In this document: positions 20,287-29,046 of the stretch, piece by piece
Layout: the number at the start of each line of letters is the position of its first letter
Numbering within the stretch: the first letter of the stretch is position 1
Assembly (NCBI GenBank): GCA_036268055.1
Contig: DATAUW010000001.1
Coordinates: 124,001 to 188,000, forward strand
DNA from: Verrucomicrobiia bacterium
Lineage (GTDB): Bacteria; Verrucomicrobiota; Verrucomicrobiia; Limisphaerales; Pedosphaeraceae
Direction of reading: 5' to 3'
DNA: 64,000 nucleotides
The notes under the pieces: generated by a model
Seen by the model: the letters and a program-made list of their open reading frames with translations, nothing else
What the model was told of the DNA's origin: nothing
The model's database searches: none
Program-made: the position numbers and the translations under genes

Positions 20287-21426
20287 TTAAGCCAGGACTT
20301 TCCCGATGGGGTTTCTCAATCCGGCCGCGACGGGAATGGAACTGAGAAATGCGCCGGCATTGACGCAGAGTAAAAGCATGCCGATTTCCAGGCTGCAATA
20401 AGGGTTGGTCCCGTCGAATTGAATGACGGATGGTGGGAAACCCAGGGCGGCGAAGATCATCGGATGGCAAAAGTATAGCAGGCCGATCACCGTGAGCGCG
20501 GCCAGGTTGGCTATGAACGCGCTTTCCTGCCATTGACGGAACCAAAGCCATCTCGCGGGCACACCGAAGCTGCGCAGCAGCGCCGTGACATATAAATTCT
20601 GGCGAAATTCCAAAACCGCGATGGCGCCAAAAACCAAAGCCAGGGTGAATCCCAACCCAATGGCGAGCCCGGCCCGCCACTGGCGTTGCCGCTCCTTGAG
20701 TGATTCCCATGCGCGGATCAATTCGAGCGGGCTTTGGATTTGCGGCGTAAGCTGCTCCATCGAGAATAAAATTTGCACGGCTTCCACCGTTTGGGCCATC
20801 GGCGGGGCATCCTCACGCCGCTGGAAAATCAGCGTGTCAACGTATCCCATCCGTTGCTCTTCAGTCAGCCAGTCTTGTGGCACGATCAAAATGTTTTCCA
20901 AAGCCAGGGGGCGCAGGAAATCGTTTGGACGCCGGACCATCGCCAATCCGCGGCGATGATTCACCGTTACCTCCACCAAAGTGTTTTCTGGTAAAGATTC
21001 GCTCAGGCAAATCAAGGGAGTTTCAAGGGAAAGCAAATTCGTTATCGGCCCCAGCGTCGTCGTGGAGTAACTGAACACGGCAAGGTCATTTCGCCACTCG
21101 GTTTGACCGCGAACGTAGAGTTGCCGCAAGCGAAGAAAAGAACCGTACCTCGATAATTCCGCCATGCGGTTCATGCGCTCGCTGACCAGTAAATCCTGAT
21201 CCACCGGCGATACCGTTTCCCGCACCAGCAATGTGTTAAGGCCAAAATGCTCCAACCGCTCCCGCAAACTTCGCTCAAGCAAGTTCAGGGAGATGAGCAT
21301 CACCGTGGCCACCGCAACCAGCATTGCGGTCACGAACCAGCGGGCCAGAGGACTTCCCGGCTGTTCAAACCAGCGCGAGCAGGTGTCTTTCCAAAGGTAG
21401 GAAACGATTAAAATCAAGGATTTCAT
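20287..21426 (-). CDS. FtsX/MacB-like ABC transporter permease
   Basis: About 379 residues from the ATG at 21426 (MKSLILIVSYLWKD); in-frame ATGs up to 21468 exist. There are four predicted membrane segments: one at the N-terminus (WFVTAMLVAVATVMLISLNLL), then a periplasmic domain of about 210 residues, then three near the C-terminus (GLAIGLGFTLALVFGAIAVL; FIANLAALTVIGLLYF; LEIGMLLLCVNAGAFLSSI). This is the mechanotransmitting MacB/LolC/FtsX topology. The gene overlaps the ATPase gene by about 60 bp. With the ATPase, adaptor and outer-membrane factor it should form a complete envelope exporter; substrate unknown. Confidence 0.87.
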   Translation of the reverse strand: MKSLILIVSYLWKDTCSRWFEQPGSPLARWFVTAMLVAVATVMLISLNLLERSLRERLEHFGLNTLLVRETVSPVDQDLLVSERMNRMAELSRYGSFLRLRQLYVRGQTEWRNDLAVFSYSTTTLGPITNLLSLETPLICLSESLPENTLVEVTVNHRRGLAMVRRPNDFLRPLALENILIVPQDWLTEEQRMGYVDTLIFQRREDAPPMAQTVEAVQILFSMEQLTPQIQSPLELIRAWESLKERQRQWRAGLAIGLGFTLALVFGAIAVLEFRQNLYVTALLRSFGVPARWLWFRQWQESAFIANLAALTVIGLLYFCHPMIFAALGFPPSVIQFDGTNPYCSLEIGMLLLCVNAGAFLSSIPVAAGLRNPIGKVLA

Positions 21427-22033
21427 GGGCCAATGGTTGCAAACGGTGGTCATGCGAACTGACCACACAAATGCGATCGCCTTGCACGAATTCCCTCAGC
21501 GCCCCGGCTATGACCTGGGTGTTGAGGTCATCGAGGCCTGAGGTGGGTTCGTCCAGCAGAAGCACAGTGGGCGATTTCACCAATGCTCTCGCGATGGCCG
21601 CGCGTTGTTGTTGTCCGCCGGAAAGGGTTTGCGGCAACCGCCGGGCAAATGGTTCCAGCCCCAGCCGTCCGAGCCAGCGTTCTGAGTTCTCGCGGATCTC
21701 CTTTCGGGAAAGTCCGGCCAGGCTTCCCGCCAATTCCAGGTTGCGGCTGACGTTTGCCAGCGGCAGGAGATTTAATTGTTGAAAGACGTAGCCGACCTTG
21801 CACCGTTGAAAATCCGGCTGGGTTGGCCGTCCGCCATTTGGAACCACGATCTCTCCGGCTTGCGGTTCCAGATAACCCGCGAGAAGTCTTAACAAGGTGG
21901 ATTTGCCACAGCCCGAAGCGCCCTTGACCCAAATGATTCCCGGTGAAAATGAGTGAGTAAAATGATTGATCACCCATTGAGAGGATGAATGATAACGATA
22001 ACAAATCTGCGAACACGTCAAAGAGGAAGTCAT
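21365..22033 (-). CDS. ABC transporter ATP-binding protein (LolD/MacB type)
   Basis: 222-residue ATPase. Walker A GASGCGKS, Q-loop in VGYVFQQLNLLP, signature LSGGQQQRAAIARAL, Walker B VLLLDEPTSGLD and the H-switch VVSSHDHR are all present, so it should hydrolyse ATP. The length and the QLNLLP segment fit the LolD/MacB/FtsE group that works with four-helix permeases. Its ATG at 22033 overlaps the stop of the adaptor gene (ATGA). It powers the exporter encoded by the neighbouring permease. Confidence 0.95.
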   Translation of the reverse strand: MTSSLTCSQICYRYHSSSQWVINHFTHSFSPGIIWVKGASGCGKSTLLRLLAGYLEPQAGEIVVPNGGRPTQPDFQRCKVGYVFQQLNLLPLANVSRNLELAGSLAGLSRKEIRENSERWLGRLGLEPFARRLPQTLSGGQQQRAAIARALVKSPTVLLLDEPTSGLDDLNTQVIAGALREFVQGDRICVVSSHDHRLQPLAHEILDFNRFLPLERHLLALV

Positions 22034-23322
22034 GGTTCCCTCACCTCGGAAATATCAATGGCCACATCCGCCTGGCCTTCGGCAACGACCTTCGCCCCGG
22101 GACAAATGTGAGTCACTCCTTCCGTCCAGTTACGCCGTTGAAAATAAGCCGGACAATACAGGATCAAAGCCAGCTTTGGAACAATGCGCATCGGTTTTTC
22201 CAGCTTTAACCAAAGCGCTCCCGGAACCTCCATGCCCACCATCGGGCCAGCCCTGGCCACATCCTCGGGGCGGATTACAAAGTACGCCGCCGGTTCTTCG
22301 CGGAATTGCGCGCGTTCAATTTTCTTGCACGCAAAGGTGGCTTCCAATTCGACATTGGCGGATTCCTGAATGGTCGCCCGCAACGAACTCGGCGGCAAAG
22401 CCGCCCACGCCGAATCGTACAGCGCGACCCGGACTTGAATCTGGCTTAAGTCGCGCGCGACCCCCAATTCCTGCCCCGAACTCACGGGGTATTGAGTCAC
22501 TCCGTCGGCCAGCAGCAGGCTCACGGTTAATTGCCCGGAAAACGGCATCTTGATTTGTGACATCTCCTGCTTGCGCTTGAACTCCAGTTCCCGGCGGTCC
22601 CATTCTGCCCGCTGCTCATCAAGGTCCACTCCCGATAATACCAGGTTGGTCTTGGCCAATTCCTCCAGGCCGCGCCGGAGCAGGAGCGATTCCTCATGCG
22701 CCAGGGACAAACTTTCGCTCCGCAAATCCGGGGTTTTCAAATCCGAAACCGAGGCGGCCAGATCCTGATTGGTTAACAACCAACCCGTCAGGGCCTCCTG
22801 CCGTTCGGCTTCCCAAAGATCGCGAGTCAATTTCAACTTTTGCCGCGGCAACTCCAGTTCCTGCAAAGTTTTTTCGCGCTGTTCCATTTTGGATTTTGCC
22901 TCCGCCAATGCGTTGCTCTCGGAGATCAGTAAATCGGACTCCATTTCCGCCCACACCTCCCCGACCGCCAGGTTGGTTTGAAAGGTTGCGACATGCAGGC
23001 GGAGCAACCCAGACATCGGCGACACCATGACAAAACTATTTTTGGCCTGAACTTTGCAGGATAAGGTCGCCAGTTGAAGTTGATCACTCAACGGATAGTT
23101 TTCCCATTGCCACGCCGGAAGAGGCTGCGTCATCTGTCTCGCGGAATCTTTTGCCCGTTGTGGCGAACATCCTGAAAATAATATTTCCGCCGTGGCGACG
23201 CCAAAAACCAAACCGCAGGTGATCAATGCGGCGAACCATCTTCGGACAACCGGCGGCCATTTTGAAATCGCCGGGTTAATCCATAGCTGAAAAAAACCGC
23301 CCTTAGAATTTCCAGTTGTCAT
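22030..23322 (-). CDS. HlyD-like periplasmic adaptor of the ABC exporter
   Basis: About 430 residues from ATG 23322; an in-frame ATG at 23370 is less likely as it lies deeper in the upstream gene. One N-terminal membrane anchor is visible (WFAALITCGLVFGVATAEIL), then a helical-hairpin region rich in Glu, Leu and Gln (about residues 125-260) between two lipoyl-like halves; the second half appears in MSQIKMPFSGQLTVSLLLAD. This is the MacA/HlyD layout. It overlaps the outer-membrane gene by 20 bp and the ATPase by 4 bp. Sequence divergence from MacA is large, so the assignment rests on layout and context. Confidence 0.82.
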   Translation of the reverse strand: MTTGNSKGGFFQLWINPAISKWPPVVRRWFAALITCGLVFGVATAEILFSGCSPQRAKDSARQMTQPLPAWQWENYPLSDQLQLATLSCKVQAKNSFVMVSPMSGLLRLHVATFQTNLAVGEVWAEMESDLLISESNALAEAKSKMEQREKTLQELELPRQKLKLTRDLWEAERQEALTGWLLTNQDLAASVSDLKTPDLRSESLSLAHEESLLLRRGLEELAKTNLVLSGVDLDEQRAEWDRRELEFKRKQEMSQIKMPFSGQLTVSLLLADGVTQYPVSSGQELGVARDLSQIQVRVALYDSAWAALPPSSLRATIQESANVELEATFACKKIERAQFREEPAAYFVIRPEDVARAGPMVGMEVPGALWLKLEKPMRIVPKLALILYCPAYFQRRNWTEGVTHICPGAKVVAEGQADVAIDISEVREP

Positions 23323-24580
23323 TATCAAGAAACCAAAAAAGCGTTTCCAATTCTGCCCGCTCGCTTGCAAGTTTTTGTTGTTCTCGTCTTAACTTCTGGC
23401 GGGTTTTGAATTCTCGCTGCCAATCCTCGAAATTGGCCGGCGGAGGCAGAAATGCCAGCAGGTTCAGTTGGCGTTTGATTTGATTTTCCTGTCCGCGGAT
23501 CTCGGGAAAGACATGTTGCGCTCCCACTAACTGGCCGATTAAAGCCTGCGATTCCAACTCGAACTGGCGGCGCTCTAATTGCTGGCTTCTCCGTTCCTGC
23601 CGAAGCTGGCGCGAGACATATCCCCGCGTGTCAATTTGCCAAAAAAAATCCGCGTTCGCCTGCACCGCGCTCGTCTGGAAAAATTGTCCGCCGTTTCCAT
23701 ATTGCTGGTAAAGCGGCGGCGCGGTGACTGACAAATATAATTCCGGCCAATATTGCAATTTGATTCCCTGAACGCGGGCGCGGGCTCCGGCCAGTTCAAT
23801 CGCCGCCATTCGCATCTGTAATTGTCCCACGCGATGAGTGTCGCCCAGGGAAAGTGCTTCATAATCCAGCGAAGGCAGCCCCGCGCTCGTGAGCTGCCAG
23901 CGCCGGCTGCGATCGCCGAAGAGAGTGCTGGCTTGTTCACTCAATTCGTCTTCCTCTTTCGCCAGGGCGCTTTTTTCCAGCGCAACTTCCGTCAAGGCAT
24001 TTTGACCGAGAACAGGGTCGAGCAACACCCACTGGCGGGCGGCGCGCTCTTGCGCCTCCATTTCGTCCATTCGTTCGCGCCAATCTTTTTCCGCATAAAA
24101 AACTTTGATCAGGTTGATGAGTTCCGTGCGTTCCGTCAATGCCAGCGCCGTCTGCGCGCGTAACAAAGAAAGGTGGGCGGCGAACAACCGGGCGTTAAAA
24201 CCCACCACACCGGGAACATTGATAAAACTGTCCGCGCTGAAGGTGACATCACCGGGAGTGGTGCTGGGAATATCGGTGAGGCTCCGGCTCAAGCCGGAAC
24301 GCAGGCTCAGTATGGGAAGCAAATCGCGGTAAACCGCGCGCACCTCCTCCTGCGCGTTGGTCACTTCGATGCGCGCCGACCACAGCTTGAGATTGCCCAG
24401 GCGAACCTTCGCCACCGCTTCCGGCCAGTCCAGTAGTTGCCCGGGCAATTCTGTCTGGCCTTTCAAATTCGCGAGCCATTCCCGCTGCACTTCGGGCATC
24501 TCTTTATGCACCCGTTTGGGAGCGGAAAGACACCCGCTCAGCATCACGGCCAATCCGATAAATAGCAGCGAGCGAAACAT
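23303..24580 (-). CDS. TolC-like outer-membrane factor lipoprotein
   Basis: About 425 residues from ATG 24580, chosen because it gives a lipoprotein signal (MFRSLLFIGLAVMLSGC) with lipobox LSGC; the ATG at 24613 would add 11 residues. The body has two long alpha-helical repeats with heptad-like segments (NLKLWSARIEVTNAQEEVRA; AAIELAGARARVQGIKLQYW) typical of TolC/OprM factors, and a short beta insert such as PGDVTFSADSF. It is the first gene of the four-gene exporter operon and should form the outer-membrane duct. A lipidated outer-membrane factor is closer to OprM than to TolC. Confidence 0.85.
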   Translation of the reverse strand: MFRSLLFIGLAVMLSGCLSAPKRVHKEMPEVQREWLANLKGQTELPGQLLDWPEAVAKVRLGNLKLWSARIEVTNAQEEVRAVYRDLLPILSLRSGLSRSLTDIPSTTPGDVTFSADSFINVPGVVGFNARLFAAHLSLLRAQTALALTERTELINLIKVFYAEKDWRERMDEMEAQERAARQWVLLDPVLGQNALTEVALEKSALAKEEDELSEQASTLFGDRSRRWQLTSAGLPSLDYEALSLGDTHRVGQLQMRMAAIELAGARARVQGIKLQYWPELYLSVTAPPLYQQYGNGGQFFQTSAVQANADFFWQIDTRGYVSRQLRQERRSQQLERRQFELESQALIGQLVGAQHVFPEIRGQENQIKRQLNLLAFLPPPANFEDWQREFKTRQKLRREQQKLASERAELETLFWFLDNDNWKF

Positions 24581-24595
24581 GTTGGAAAAAGTAAA

Positions 24596-24627
24596 AGCCC
24601 GCCTGTGCCCCACGCACGAGGCGGGCT
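24596..24627 (-). terminator. Intrinsic terminator between lipoprotein gene and exporter operon
   Basis: Perfect 9-bp stem AGCCCGCCT/AGGCGGGCT (24596-24604 with 24619-24627), 14-nt loop, followed on the minus strand by TTTTAC and then TTTTT. It lies 24 bp after the stop of the 165-residue lipoprotein gene and upstream of the exporter, so the two units are probably transcribed separately. Confidence 0.88.
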
Positions 24628-24650
24628 GTAATGCGCAAGTTTAAAAATGC

Positions 24651-25148
24651 TCAGTAGAGCATGGCATAGCTGCCGGACACCGCGAATGCGGAAACGCCGG
24701 GAGCGTCTAGAGTCCCCGTAAATGTCCCCGCCGTGGCGCTCGAAGCGTTAAAGGTAATATCGCCCGTCGCGCTGCCTGGAACCGTCTGAACGAAATGATA
24801 AGTAGCGGACGTGGGTGAATTGATTGTATAGGTATAAGTGCCCGATCCGTTTCCAGACAAGCCTCCGGCGCTGATGGATGCCGTCCAGGCGGTATCAGAA
24901 GTGTAAGTAAAGGTAGTCGTTTGCGGCAGCGGCACCTGGGCATTGGGGGGCGCGCTGGCACTGGTGACGACTATCTGAATACTATGTCCCGTCAAGGGCG
25001 CGGGCGGCACAGCGGGCGCGCCGGAGTCACCACTACTGCTCCCTCCGCCTCCGCCGCCACCGCCGCAGCCGGAAGTCATCATCAACATGGTAGCCAAGAG
25101 GCAGCCCGCCATCGCGGCCGTCAGCTTTTTTAGTTTAATCATTTTCAT
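24651..25148 (-). CDS. Small predicted lipoprotein with Gly/Ser linker
   Basis: 165 residues with a lipoprotein signal (CLLATMLMMTSGC); the lipobox TSGC is followed by eight glycines and a Ser/Gly/Pro linker, then about 115 residues of Thr/Ser-rich beta-type sequence (TTTFTYTSDTAWTASISAGG). Such a flexible leash followed by a small beta domain suggests a surface-exposed or periplasmic module anchored by lipid. I recognise no family. It is the last of three consecutive lipoprotein genes and is followed by a strong terminator. Confidence 0.75.
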   Translation of the reverse strand: MKMIKLKKLTAAMAGCLLATMLMMTSGCGGGGGGGGSSSGDSGAPAVPPAPLTGHSIQIVVTSASAPPNAQVPLPQTTTFTYTSDTAWTASISAGGLSGNGSGTYTYTINSPTSATYHFVQTVPGSATGDITFNASSATAGTFTGTLDAPGVSAFAVSGSYAMLY

Positions 25149-25213
25149 TTTTAGTTTGTTGGTTTTTGTTTATTGCCTTCCGAATTAGAACGAATGGTTG
25201 ATGCTTGGCGGTC

Positions 25214-25660
25214 TTACGGTAATGAACCGGTTTTCCCAGTGAAGTGGCAGTCCTTGATGTCCTTCTCGGCTTTTTCATTCTCAATCAATTCCGGCCATAC
25301 GTGCCCCACAAAAAATCCCATCGCCATATTGAGCCGCACATAGCGTTCCTGGCCGGGTTCCAATACCAGGCTGGCGCTGCGGGTTACTTCCGTGGTGGTG
25401 CTGATCTTGTAATTGCCCGCCGGGCGGTCTATGAAGAAATATCCCTGGGGCACGGCATTCCCCACGGTTTCATCGTTCACCTTGACCGCCGGTTGAACTG
25501 CCGCGCCCAACACAGCTTTCCGGTAAACATAAATACGCCCATCACCAGGTGGAATGGGCCCTTCGGTACTGTGCAGTGCGCTGTATTGGGGACCGCCGGC
25601 ACAACCCGCGACAAGAATTACGGTCGCCAGCAATAGCAGGACTAATCGAATATTTTTCAT
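25214..25660 (-). CDS. DUF2846-type lipoprotein
   Basis: 148 residues with signal peptide and lipobox (LLLLATVILVAGC). The mature part resembles DUF2846: GRIYVYRKAVLGAAVQPAVK, a turn NDETVGNAVPQGYFFID, then RPAGNYKIST and a final strand EPGQERYVRLNM. The family is a beta-sandwich lipoprotein of unknown function, common in Gram-negative envelopes. It sits 19 bp after the next lipoprotein gene and 65 bp before the following one, all on the same strand, which suggests one transcript. Confidence 0.82.
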   Translation of the reverse strand: MKNIRLVLLLLATVILVAGCAGGPQYSALHSTEGPIPPGDGRIYVYRKAVLGAAVQPAVKVNDETVGNAVPQGYFFIDRPAGNYKISTTTEVTRSASLVLEPGQERYVRLNMAMGFFVGHVWPELIENEKAEKDIKDCHFTGKTGSLP

Positions 25661-25679
25661 AAGTTAAGTGATGAATTTT

Positions 25680-26090
25680 TTAATGGTTGTTTTTGGTTTC
25701 TAATGGAATAGCTGTGGATAAGCGCACGAAGCTTTGTTCGACGGGGAGATAGAACCCGACCAGGGAACCATCAGCCACCACGAGATCGGCTTCGTAAATA
25801 TTGGAACCTTCGACTTTGACGATTTGATCTTGCGTGTGGAATACCTTGCCCAAGCGGATTGATCCCGACTCGCGCCAGGTCGTCCCGGCTTTAAGCACCG
25901 TGAGATAGGTCGTTCCCAAACTGGCTCTCACTTCCTTAACTAATTCAAAGGAAGCGCCGGAAGCGGGAGTGAAGGAATCCACCGGCGTTTGTTTCAAATG
26001 CACCACATCAAAGGCGCATCCGGTGAACCATGCGACCGCGCTCGCAAGCAAAACAAAAATGGCGGCGCGGCGAATTGAAAAGATAATCAT
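25680..26090 (-). CDS. Small predicted lipoprotein, function unknown
   Basis: 136 residues. The N-terminus is a lipoprotein signal (IFVLLASAVAWFTGC), followed by about 110 residues of mostly beta-type sequence (VVHLKQTPVDSFTP; ASLGTTYLTVLKAGTTWRES; GSLVGFYLPVEQSFV). I recognise no family. It is first in a run of three lipoprotein genes lying between a beta-barrel protein and an ABC exporter, which points to an outer-envelope role. Confidence 0.78.
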   Translation of the reverse strand: MIIFSIRRAAIFVLLASAVAWFTGCAFDVVHLKQTPVDSFTPASGASFELVKEVRASLGTTYLTVLKAGTTWRESGSIRLGKVFHTQDQIVKVEGSNIYEADLVVADGSLVGFYLPVEQSFVRLSTAIPLETKNNH

Positions 26091-26126
26091 TTGGATTTTC
26101 CTATCGGGAGGTGGCCTTGGAGAAGT

Positions 26127-26156
26127 CCCCTGTCCTGCTAACTTTCAGGACAGGGG
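26127..26156. other. Strong stem-loop between beta-barrel and lipoprotein genes
   Basis: Perfect 11-bp inverted repeat CCCCTGTCCTG/CAGGACAGGGG with an 8-nt loop. It lies past the end of the beta-barrel gene on the minus strand but is followed there by ACTTCTCC, not a T-run. It may be an mRNA-stabilising or processing hairpin, or a weak terminator, rather than a classical intrinsic terminator. Confidence 0.6.
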
Positions 26157-26241
26157 TGTGATGCGCACTCAATGTCTCAAGCAGGACGGGCTTGAGTTAA
26201 GTGGCAATCCTGCGGGTTCCCCATAAGGAATAAAAAGCTTC

Positions 26242-26877
26242 TTAAAAATGCAACGTATAAGACGCCGACAGGGAGTGCGTGCCGACGTGGCTGATACCGT
26301 CCGGGAAGGTGGCAAGGTACTTGTATCCCACCCCGATTTCACTGCGCTCACCCAACTTGTAGCGCAAGCCCGCCATGACTTGAACCGCAGGATCAACCTC
26401 GCTGCTGCTCGCGCCCAGGGAGAAGCCGCCAACCGAATCCACGGACAGGCTGCTGTAAACCATGCCGCCACCTACCCCGACATACGGATTCCAATGCGAG
26501 TCGGGAAAGAGCGTCAGCACGGCATTTCCAAGGATTGGAACTTGATAGTACGAACCAGACAACGAGGCGGACGCGCCACCAGCGGAAGCGGAATCCAGCG
26601 AATTATAAATCAAGCCCGTTTCAATCTCACCGCTCAGGCTTAAAGTGGCCGAGGAGTAAAATGTGTAGCCGCCGGCCATGCTAAACCGCGCGCCGGGATT
26701 GAATTTGATTTTGCCGGTGACGCCGCCCACGCTGGTCGTGATGTCTTCCACGAGGGAAACGCCGGCATCGGCATTGAAATAAGACCCGGTTTGCCCGGCC
26801 TGGAGCGCGGTCGGAATGACCGCAATGCCCGCGAGCAATGCAATAAACAAGGGCGGATTGAGTAAGTTTTTCTTCAT
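26242..26877 (-). CDS. Outer-membrane beta-barrel protein (OmpW/OmpA-like, 8-stranded)
   Basis: About 211 residues from ATG 26877, which gives a clean signal peptide (PLFIALLAGIAVIPTALQAG). The mature part has alternating polar/aromatic strands (GSYFNADAGVSLVEDI; SMAGGYTFYSSATLSLSGE; SHWNPYVGVGGGMVYSSL; SEIGVGYKYLATFPDG) and ends SASYTLHF, with the C-terminal Phe used by the BAM insertion signal. This is typical of small outer-membrane barrels. There are no clues to ligand. An ATG at 26946 in frame would put 23 charged residues before the signal and is rejected. Confidence 0.85.
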   Translation of the reverse strand: MKKNLLNPPLFIALLAGIAVIPTALQAGQTGSYFNADAGVSLVEDITTSVGGVTGKIKFNPGARFSMAGGYTFYSSATLSLSGEIETGLIYNSLDSASAGGASASLSGSYYQVPILGNAVLTLFPDSHWNPYVGVGGGMVYSSLSVDSVGGFSLGASSSEVDPAVQVMAGLRYKLGERSEIGVGYKYLATFPDGISHVGTHSLSASYTLHF

Positions 26878-27050
26878 GAGTTTATTCTTTGTTTGCTGGT
26901 TAACTTCTGGATCTACTGGCCGGGGTATTTTCTCCCCGACACCCAAGCAACGCGGATTTCGGCGGAAGGTTACGAAGTTTTTTTCCCTTTATGCGCTCAC
27001 CTGACTTTTGCGGCGCGGGAACGAAGACGGACTCTTTTCAACCAGGCAGT

Positions 27051-27899
27051 TTACCAGCACTCGGGATGGGAAAGGTTATCACAGTTCCAAAGCTGTTTGC
27101 TCGACGCGTCCGCCGCCATCCAGATTGACTGTTTTTTAAACTCAGTGTGGCCATCGCAAAACACCATGTTGGCGTCGTCATCATGCCAGTTGCCGACTCC
27201 ATAATAACCCGTAGGCTGAAGAATAAAGGGATAGGAGATATAAATAGGATCGTCGGGAGTAATAGTAGAGAGAGAAGAATTCGGCGGACGCACAAAGGTC
27301 GGGCTGTCACCCACAGCTACCATTTGATCGGGGTGGCATACCAGCGTCTCATGTTCCGGCATATAGCTTCCGCCGCCGGAATCGTCCCAGACAAAATTCC
27401 CTCCCAGGCCGAGATTTTGCGGCGGCGGATTGCGCTGCACAGCGCCGAAGGAATTATATCCATAATGAGGAAAGATAAAGGTGTTTGAAGGAAAGAATTG
27501 CAGAAATTGATCCGAGGCCGACGCCAGTTGCGGGCAATGAAAAACATCATTACCCGCCGCGGGTCGCAAGGCGCGCTGCCAGTTGCCGAGTCCATCCCCG
27601 GCGGTGGCCATCGGATAATAATGATCATCTATCTCATAAATACCCAGGGCGACGCCGATCTGATGCAGGTTTGCAACGCAATTTATTCGCTTCGCCTTGC
27701 GCTTGGCGCTATTAAGCGCGGGTAAAAGCAGGCATGACAATAGGGTAATGACTCCGACAACCACGAGAACTTCCAATAGAGTAAAACCTGCTCCGGGCAC
27801 TGATGAAAAAACTTCCCTGCCGGGCCGTCTCCGCCCCTGGAGCTGAAGAAAAGGCAGCCGTCGTCGGCGATCCGTTGGCGACTGCCCGCGCCATCCCAA
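27051..27899 (-). CDS. Type II-like pseudopilin with H-X9-DG motif (start uncertain)
   Basis: A prepilin N-terminus is clear: GAG then FTLLEVLVVVGVITLL, with Glu at position +5 after the predicted cleavage. The C-terminal H-X9-DG motif (NWHDDDANMVFCDGHTEF) marks the PVC-type processing-associated family. No ATG sits at a sensible place: the only in-frame ATG (28025) is inside the upstream gene. The TTG at 27899 or GTG at 27800 could serve. An ATG at 27903 starts a different frame that stays open across the prepilin leader, so a small indel is possible. The product should be exported and assembled or surface-displayed; its partners are not in the window. Confidence 0.8.
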   Translation of the reverse strand: MGWRGQSPTDRRRRLPFLQLQGRRRPGREVFSSVPGAGFTLLEVLVVVGVITLLSCLLLPALNSAKRKAKRINCVANLHQIGVALGIYEIDDHYYPMATAGDGLGNWQRALRPAAGNDVFHCPQLASASDQFLQFFPSNTFIFPHYGYNSFGAVQRNPPPQNLGLGGNFVWDDSGGGSYMPEHETLVCHPDQMVAVGDSPTFVRPPNSSLSTITPDDPIYISYPFILQPTGYYGVGNWHDDDANMVFCDGHTEFKKQSIWMAADASSKQLWNCDNLSHPECW

Positions 27900-27934
27900 C
27901 CATTCTTTATGAAATATTCGTGATGTCTTCAGCT

Positions 27935-29002
27935 TTAGTGGGTGCCAACAACACGAAAGAAGCGCTGTGTTGTTATCCCAGTATTGGTCCAGGAACGATT
28001 GGTTGTCGAGCCCAATGACTGCCAATTTGTCGGTGGCAACGAATTTGCCATATCCACCCGGTAGCTGGTGGCATTAGTGAACACGTCCCAGTTCAGGACT
28101 GCGGCTCCGCTGTGCAACTGGATATGCAAATTACCGGAACTGGTCGTCGTCATATTTGTGGCGGGAGAATTGGTAAAATAATTGTCTGCAAACATGCGCA
28201 TCACTGCATTCGTTTCCGTCAGGCCAAGGGGAAACACAGTATTATCACCAAATAAGGTGATCTGCACAGCCACCCCCAGTCCTGGAACCAACCAGTAATA
28301 ATATTGGTTTTGATGTGAATCAACCACCCCATACGGGGGTACAGTGGCTTGGTAATTATGAACTTCATGCACGCGCAATGCAGGAACCGGGCCAATAGTC
28401 GGGAGGGCTAAAGTTCCGAATGCATCCACCGTGGCGCTCGCGGTGAAATGGTAGCTCGCTCCAAATTGGTCTCCATAAATTAATCCCTGCCAGGTTACCG
28501 TGCGATTCCAAGTCTGCAGGTATCGGACCGTGTTGGTTATATCCAGTGTGGAACTGTTAAAAACCACCAAAGAGCTTGCATCCACGTCCGCATCCACCGC
28601 AAAGCCATAATAGAACCGACCTTGGTTCGTCAGACTGTAGTATCGCCAGGCATTTTCATCGCTGGGTTCGATGGTATCCTGTTCCGCCCACCCGGCGCTG
28701 GGAAAAGATCCTCCGTCCAAACCACTGGAAGGCGAAATGATATCGGTGCGCAGTATTACTTCATTGCCTTGCTTCGATTGTGAAAAATTCCAGGACTGAG
28801 GGCCGTTGGTCGCCGGGGAGCCTGGTACGCCAGGCGATGTCGTCAAAGCCAGCATGGCCGCGACCCCCGTATTGTTGGTGCTGGAATAGGAGCGATTATA
28901 TTGGCCACTCTGATGCGGCAGATCGTTGGCGCTAAAAACCGGTTGGGCCGAGGCGGAACTGGCTAACAGAGTGCTTAAGCAAAGGTAATGGAATAATTTC
29001 AT
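27935..29002 (-). CDS. Secreted protein with C-terminal FN3-like/sorting-type domain
   Basis: 355 residues with a signal peptide (LFHYLCLSTLLASSASAQ). The body is rich in Asn, Ser, Thr and aromatic residues (NVSSTNNTGVAAM-like segments, WNRTVTWQGLIYG), as in extracellular beta proteins. The last 80 residues (LNWDVFTNATSYRVDMANSL; TNWQSLGS; FFRVVGTH) match the fibronectin-like end seen in many Verrucomicrobia secreted proteins. No enzymatic motif is seen. It lies 45 bp from the kinase gene on the same strand, and its 3' end abuts the pseudopilin gene, so it may share their regulation. Confidence 0.78.
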   Translation of the reverse strand: MKLFHYLCLSTLLASSASAQPVFSANDLPHQSGQYNRSYSSTNNTGVAAMLALTTSPGVPGSPATNGPQSWNFSQSKQGNEVILRTDIISPSSGLDGGSFPSAGWAEQDTIEPSDENAWRYYSLTNQGRFYYGFAVDADVDASSLVVFNSSTLDITNTVRYLQTWNRTVTWQGLIYGDQFGASYHFTASATVDAFGTLALPTIGPVPALRVHEVHNYQATVPPYGVVDSHQNQYYYWLVPGLGVAVQITLFGDNTVFPLGLTETNAVMRMFADNYFTNSPATNMTTTSSGNLHIQLHSGAAVLNWDVFTNATSYRVDMANSLPPTNWQSLGSTTNRSWTNTGITTQRFFRVVGTH

Positions 29003-29046
29003 AATTGTTGGTGGGTTATTAAAACGGTACAGGGACGTGGTGGAGG

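Noticed and set aside
26127-26156. Classical intrinsic terminator
   Set aside because: The stem is strong, but no T-run follows on either strand.
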